From Saprospiraceae bacterium (GTDB lineage: Bacteria; Bacteroidota; Bacteroidia; Chitinophagales; Saprospiraceae), in NCBI GenBank assembly GCA_014379065.1, contig JACMMM010000673.1:1-8639 (forward strand): DNA of 8,639 nucleotides, in the 5' to 3' direction. Every line of letters begins with the position of its first letter. The stretch's first letter is position 1. Made by a program: the position numbers and the translations under genes. Positions 7,077 through 8,639 of this stretch are shown here, in pieces. The notes below the pieces were generated by a model. It was not told the origin of the DNA and searched no databases. It worked only from the letters and a program-made list of their open reading frames with translations.

Positions 7077-7148
7077 GCCACTCGGGCAATTCATAGGATG
7101 GCTTTGAGTCATCCTATGAATTGCCCGAGTGGCTCATTCATTTTGGCG
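7061..7148. terminator. Long inverted repeat at convergent gene ends, probable bidirectional terminator
   Basis: The left arm 7061-7100 and right arm 7110-7148 are reverse complements over 39 bases, with a single extra A in the left arm (AAA versus AA near 7071); the loop is nine bases (7101-7109). The uninterrupted core is 7074-7100 with 7110-7136. It lies between the convergent methyltransferase and lipoprotein genes, the usual place for a bidirectional terminator. The core stem is followed by moderately T-rich sequence on both strands (TTCATTTT and TTTCATTTT). Unusually, the outer part of the left arm is coding sequence for the last residues of the methyltransferase, so the right arm is an inverted copy of that gene end. 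The pairing is certain; terminator activity is inferred. Confidence 0.6.
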
Positions 7149-7160
7149 AACTGAAGTTCG
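7147..7160. repeat. Short perfect palindrome CGAACT-GA-AGTTCG
   Basis: Six-base arms flank a two-base centre, directly abutting the right arm of the long inverted repeat and ending seven bases before the lipoprotein stop codon. It is too short to be a convincing terminator by itself and has no T-run. It may be part of a larger dispersed palindromic repeat that includes the following TCCTAC. That idea is inferred and needs genome-wide copies. Confidence 0.4.
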
Positions 7161-7167
7161 TCCTACA

Positions 7168-7845
7168 TTACTTGAAAACCACATTCTTGGTCTTTGCGCG
7201 ATAAATCCCCGCGCCATAGCCTCCTGCTCCTGTAACGTCGGTTAATGCTGGCGCATGGCGGCGTTCCAGATAAATCTTGCCGGGGCCCGCGCCCACTTTT
7301 TCAATCTTGTTCAAAGGGACGATGAGCGCCGTTGCACCAGTTTCGATGGTGATAGCGGCCTGGGCATCGCCCTCGTTTTCGCCATTGATCCAGGTGCCCA
7401 CTACTTCGTCGGCACCCAGCGCATTACCCGTCCAAGGGATGGTAAGTGCAGCCGTGCGTGCAATTGAATCCGGCATCACGCCAAAATCTATCGTATTGAC
7501 CGTCAATTCATTGTTAAACGATTTGCCGTCCGTGTCTTCCCAGTGGAAAATGCCTGAGGATTTGAACCCAGCGTATTGTTTCTCGTAAAAAGCAAGCACC
7601 TTGTTAAAGGCAAGTTTGTCACCATTGAACGTCACCTCGCTGGGCGAGGCCAGTTCGAGTTGGGTACCCGTGATACTCCCAAAATTGAACCATGCACGGG
7701 CATACGTGATGTCCTCATTGGCATTGTAAAAAAGTTCGTAGTGCAAAAAAATCCTGTCTTGTTTCACGTCAGCAGACGATTCACGTTGGCAGGAGGAGGC
7801 AATCAGTATGGAAAAAATGGAGAGGATGAAAAGAGTGTAACGCAT
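7168..7845 (-). CDS. Predicted lipoprotein of unknown function
   Basis: The 225-residue product begins MRYTLFILSIFSILIASSC, a lipoprotein signal peptide with the acylated cysteine at residue 19, followed by QRESS. I chose ATG 7845 rather than the upstream in-frame ATG 7887, which would place 14 mostly polar residues ahead of the signal peptide. The mature part is beta-rich in appearance: FLHYELFYNANEDITYARAW, then FGSITGTQLELASPSEVTFNG, and a C-terminal IYLERRHAPALTD...AKTKNVVF region. I know no named domain for it. It lies 73 bases downstream of the TonB-dependent receptor on the same strand, so it is probably co-expressed as a surface or periplasmic accessory of that receptor. That link is inference from position. 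Confidence 0.82.
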   Translation of the reverse strand: MRYTLFILSIFSILIASSCQRESSADVKQDRIFLHYELFYNANEDITYARAWFNFGSITGTQLELASPSEVTFNGDKLAFNKVLAFYEKQYAGFKSSGIFHWEDTDGKSFNNELTVNTIDFGVMPDSIARTAALTIPWTGNALGADEVVGTWINGENEGDAQAAITIETGATALIVPLNKIEKVGAGPGKIYLERRHAPALTDVTGAGGYGAGIYRAKTKNVVFK

Positions 7846-7918
7846 AAGAGAAAGTGATTTTGTTTCGCCAAAAACGACTGAAATCAATCTGTGTTACAAA
7901 CGCATTGGTAAAATACTG

Positions 7919-8639
7919 TTAAAATGCTAACCGTAGTGTCGCCATCCAATGCCTCCCTGCTTGCGGGAAAAATCCGGCTTGATGGTACACATTGCCCCCT
8001 TCCAAACGGGTGTAGGCATTGTCTGGGCGGGCATCGTAACCTGCCGAGACATAGCGATAGGCCCAGCCATTGGAGGCATATTTCTTGTTAAGTATATTGT
8101 TGACAGAAAAGATTACAGTGACTTGTTTTCCAATGACTTGCTTCAAGTCATAATTCAGTCGAAGGTCGCTGATGAAATAACCGGGCAAAGATGTTTGGGA
8201 GTTGGAAGTGTTGTCTAAAAACTGCTGAGAGACGTACTTTCCGACGAGCGTAGCGGAAACCTCACTGTCTTTGGAAACCTCGTCACGCCTTGAAGCGTGA
8301 CGAGGTTTTAGTACAAATGTCGCCTCCCCGCGAGCAATCAAATTGGGAGAAAATGCCAAATCCGAATTGCGATGTAGAATCCTTTCTTGCCCACCCGTAT
8401 CCCAGTTGTCACGAAATTCGATAAATTCCTTGATTTTGTTTTGGCTAAAGGACGCGCTCCCGCTCAACTTGAGAAATTGCCCAATTTGCCCGCTTGCTTC
8501 AAGTTCCAAGCCAGTGCGCCAACTGTTGGGCACATTGCTGCGAATGTAAGCGCCCACATCGTTGATGCGCCCATCCAGTACGAGTTGGTCACGGTAGCGC
8601 ATCCAGAATAAGTTGGCGGAGGCTGTCCACCCCTCTCCG
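7919..8639 (-). CDS. TonB-dependent outer-membrane receptor, C-terminal part (5' end outside window)
   Basis: The reading frame is open to the right edge of the window (it reads ...GEGWTASANLFWMRYRDQLV at the edge), so ATG 8602 is internal and the true start is outside. The 239 visible residues are the last strands of a 22-strand barrel: MRYRDQLVLDGRINDVGAYI, then VPNSWRTGLELEASG, LVGKYVSQQFLDNTSN, FISDLRLNYDL, and VTVIFSVNNILNKKYASNGW. The end is WMATLRLAF, with the terminal Phe required for barrel assembly. This pattern matches iron-complex/FhuA-like receptors, which import siderophores or cofactors with TonB energy; the ligand is not determinable. Residues KPRHASRRDEV between two predicted strands come from an in-frame palindrome (8275-8308). 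The lipoprotein gene follows on the same strand. Confidence 0.92.
   Translation of the reverse strand, partial: GEGWTASANLFWMRYRDQLVLDGRINDVGAYIRSNVPNSWRTGLELEASGQIGQFLKLSGSASFSQNKIKEFIEFRDNWDTGGQERILHRNSDLAFSPNLIARGEATFVLKPRHASRRDEVSKDSEVSATLVGKYVSQQFLDNTSNSQTSLPGYFISDLRLNYDLKQVIGKQVTVIFSVNNILNKKYASNGWAYRYVSAGYDARPDNAYTRLEGGNVYHQAGFFPQAGRHWMATLRLAF
8275..8308. repeat. Perfect palindrome with 14-bp arms inside the TonB receptor gene
   Basis: AAACCTCGTCACGC (8275-8288) and its exact reverse complement (8295-8308) flank the six-base loop CTTGAA. The element lies wholly within the receptor coding region and keeps the frame, encoding KPRHASRRDEV on the minus strand, a charged stretch between barrel strands where a loop or periplasmic turn is expected. 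The nine-base sequence GGAAACCTC occurs at the element's left border (8273-8281) and again 18 bases away (8255-8263). Perfect arms within coding sequence are hard to explain by protein selection and suggest an inserted palindromic element. Confidence 0.85.

Noticed and set aside
7846..7887. Upstream in-frame ATG as the start of the lipoprotein
   Set aside because: It would put 14 residues before the lipoprotein signal peptide; ATG 7845 gives a standard signal with the lipobox at residue 16-19.

Overview
The window looks like chromosomal DNA of a Bacteroidota bacterium, most plausibly of the Saprospiria/Chitinophagia side. The basis is: two outer-membrane beta-barrel proteins of Bacteroidota style (an OMP_b-brl_3-like protein with an N-terminal carboxypeptidase-regulatory-like domain, and a TonB-dependent receptor ending in Phe), a HlyD-type adaptor with the N-terminus typical of that phylum, signal peptides ending in ...AQ or ...GQ, and A/T-rich leaders without Shine-Dalgarno sequences before start codons. 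The lineage is inferred from protein style, not from a marker gene. I see no tRNA, rRNA, CRISPR, transposase or defence locus.

Layout. The left third is read on the minus strand: a conserved cytosolic protein of unknown function (1719-2306), then a HlyD-like membrane-fusion/adaptor protein (177-1487). A divergent 150-base gap (2307-2456) leads to a plus-strand block: a large secreted outer-membrane beta-barrel protein (start at 2457), a secreted protein of unknown function (5465-6415) and, 22 bases later, a class I SAM-dependent methyltransferase (6438-7076). The right end is again minus-strand: a TonB-dependent receptor entering from beyond the window edge (stop at 7919), followed 73 bases later by a lipoprotein (7168-7845). 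This pair converges on the methyltransferase.

What stands out is between and inside the genes. Two same-strand intergenic gaps carry the same kind of element: heptamers in the order (TTGACNN)n - short unique loop - (NNGTCAA)n. These are 20 + 9 heptamers at 1492-1722 and 6 + 6 at 5285-5451, each placed so that transcription from the upstream gene would give a large hairpin just before the next start codon. In addition there is a ~39-bp imperfect inverted repeat at the convergent gene junction (7061-7148) that includes the last codons of the methyltransferase; a perfect 14-bp-arm palindrome sitting in frame inside the TonB receptor gene (8275-8308); a GC-rich hairpin at 55-81; and a small palindrome at 7147-7160. 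Together they suggest a genome rich in dispersed palindromic and heptameric repeats, including one accommodated inside a coding region.

How the genes work together: most products act at the envelope (adaptor, two outer-membrane barrels, a lipoprotein, a secreted protein). The receptor-lipoprotein pair and the secreted-protein-methyltransferase pair look like operons. The two substrates and the HlyD partner transporter cannot be named from this window.
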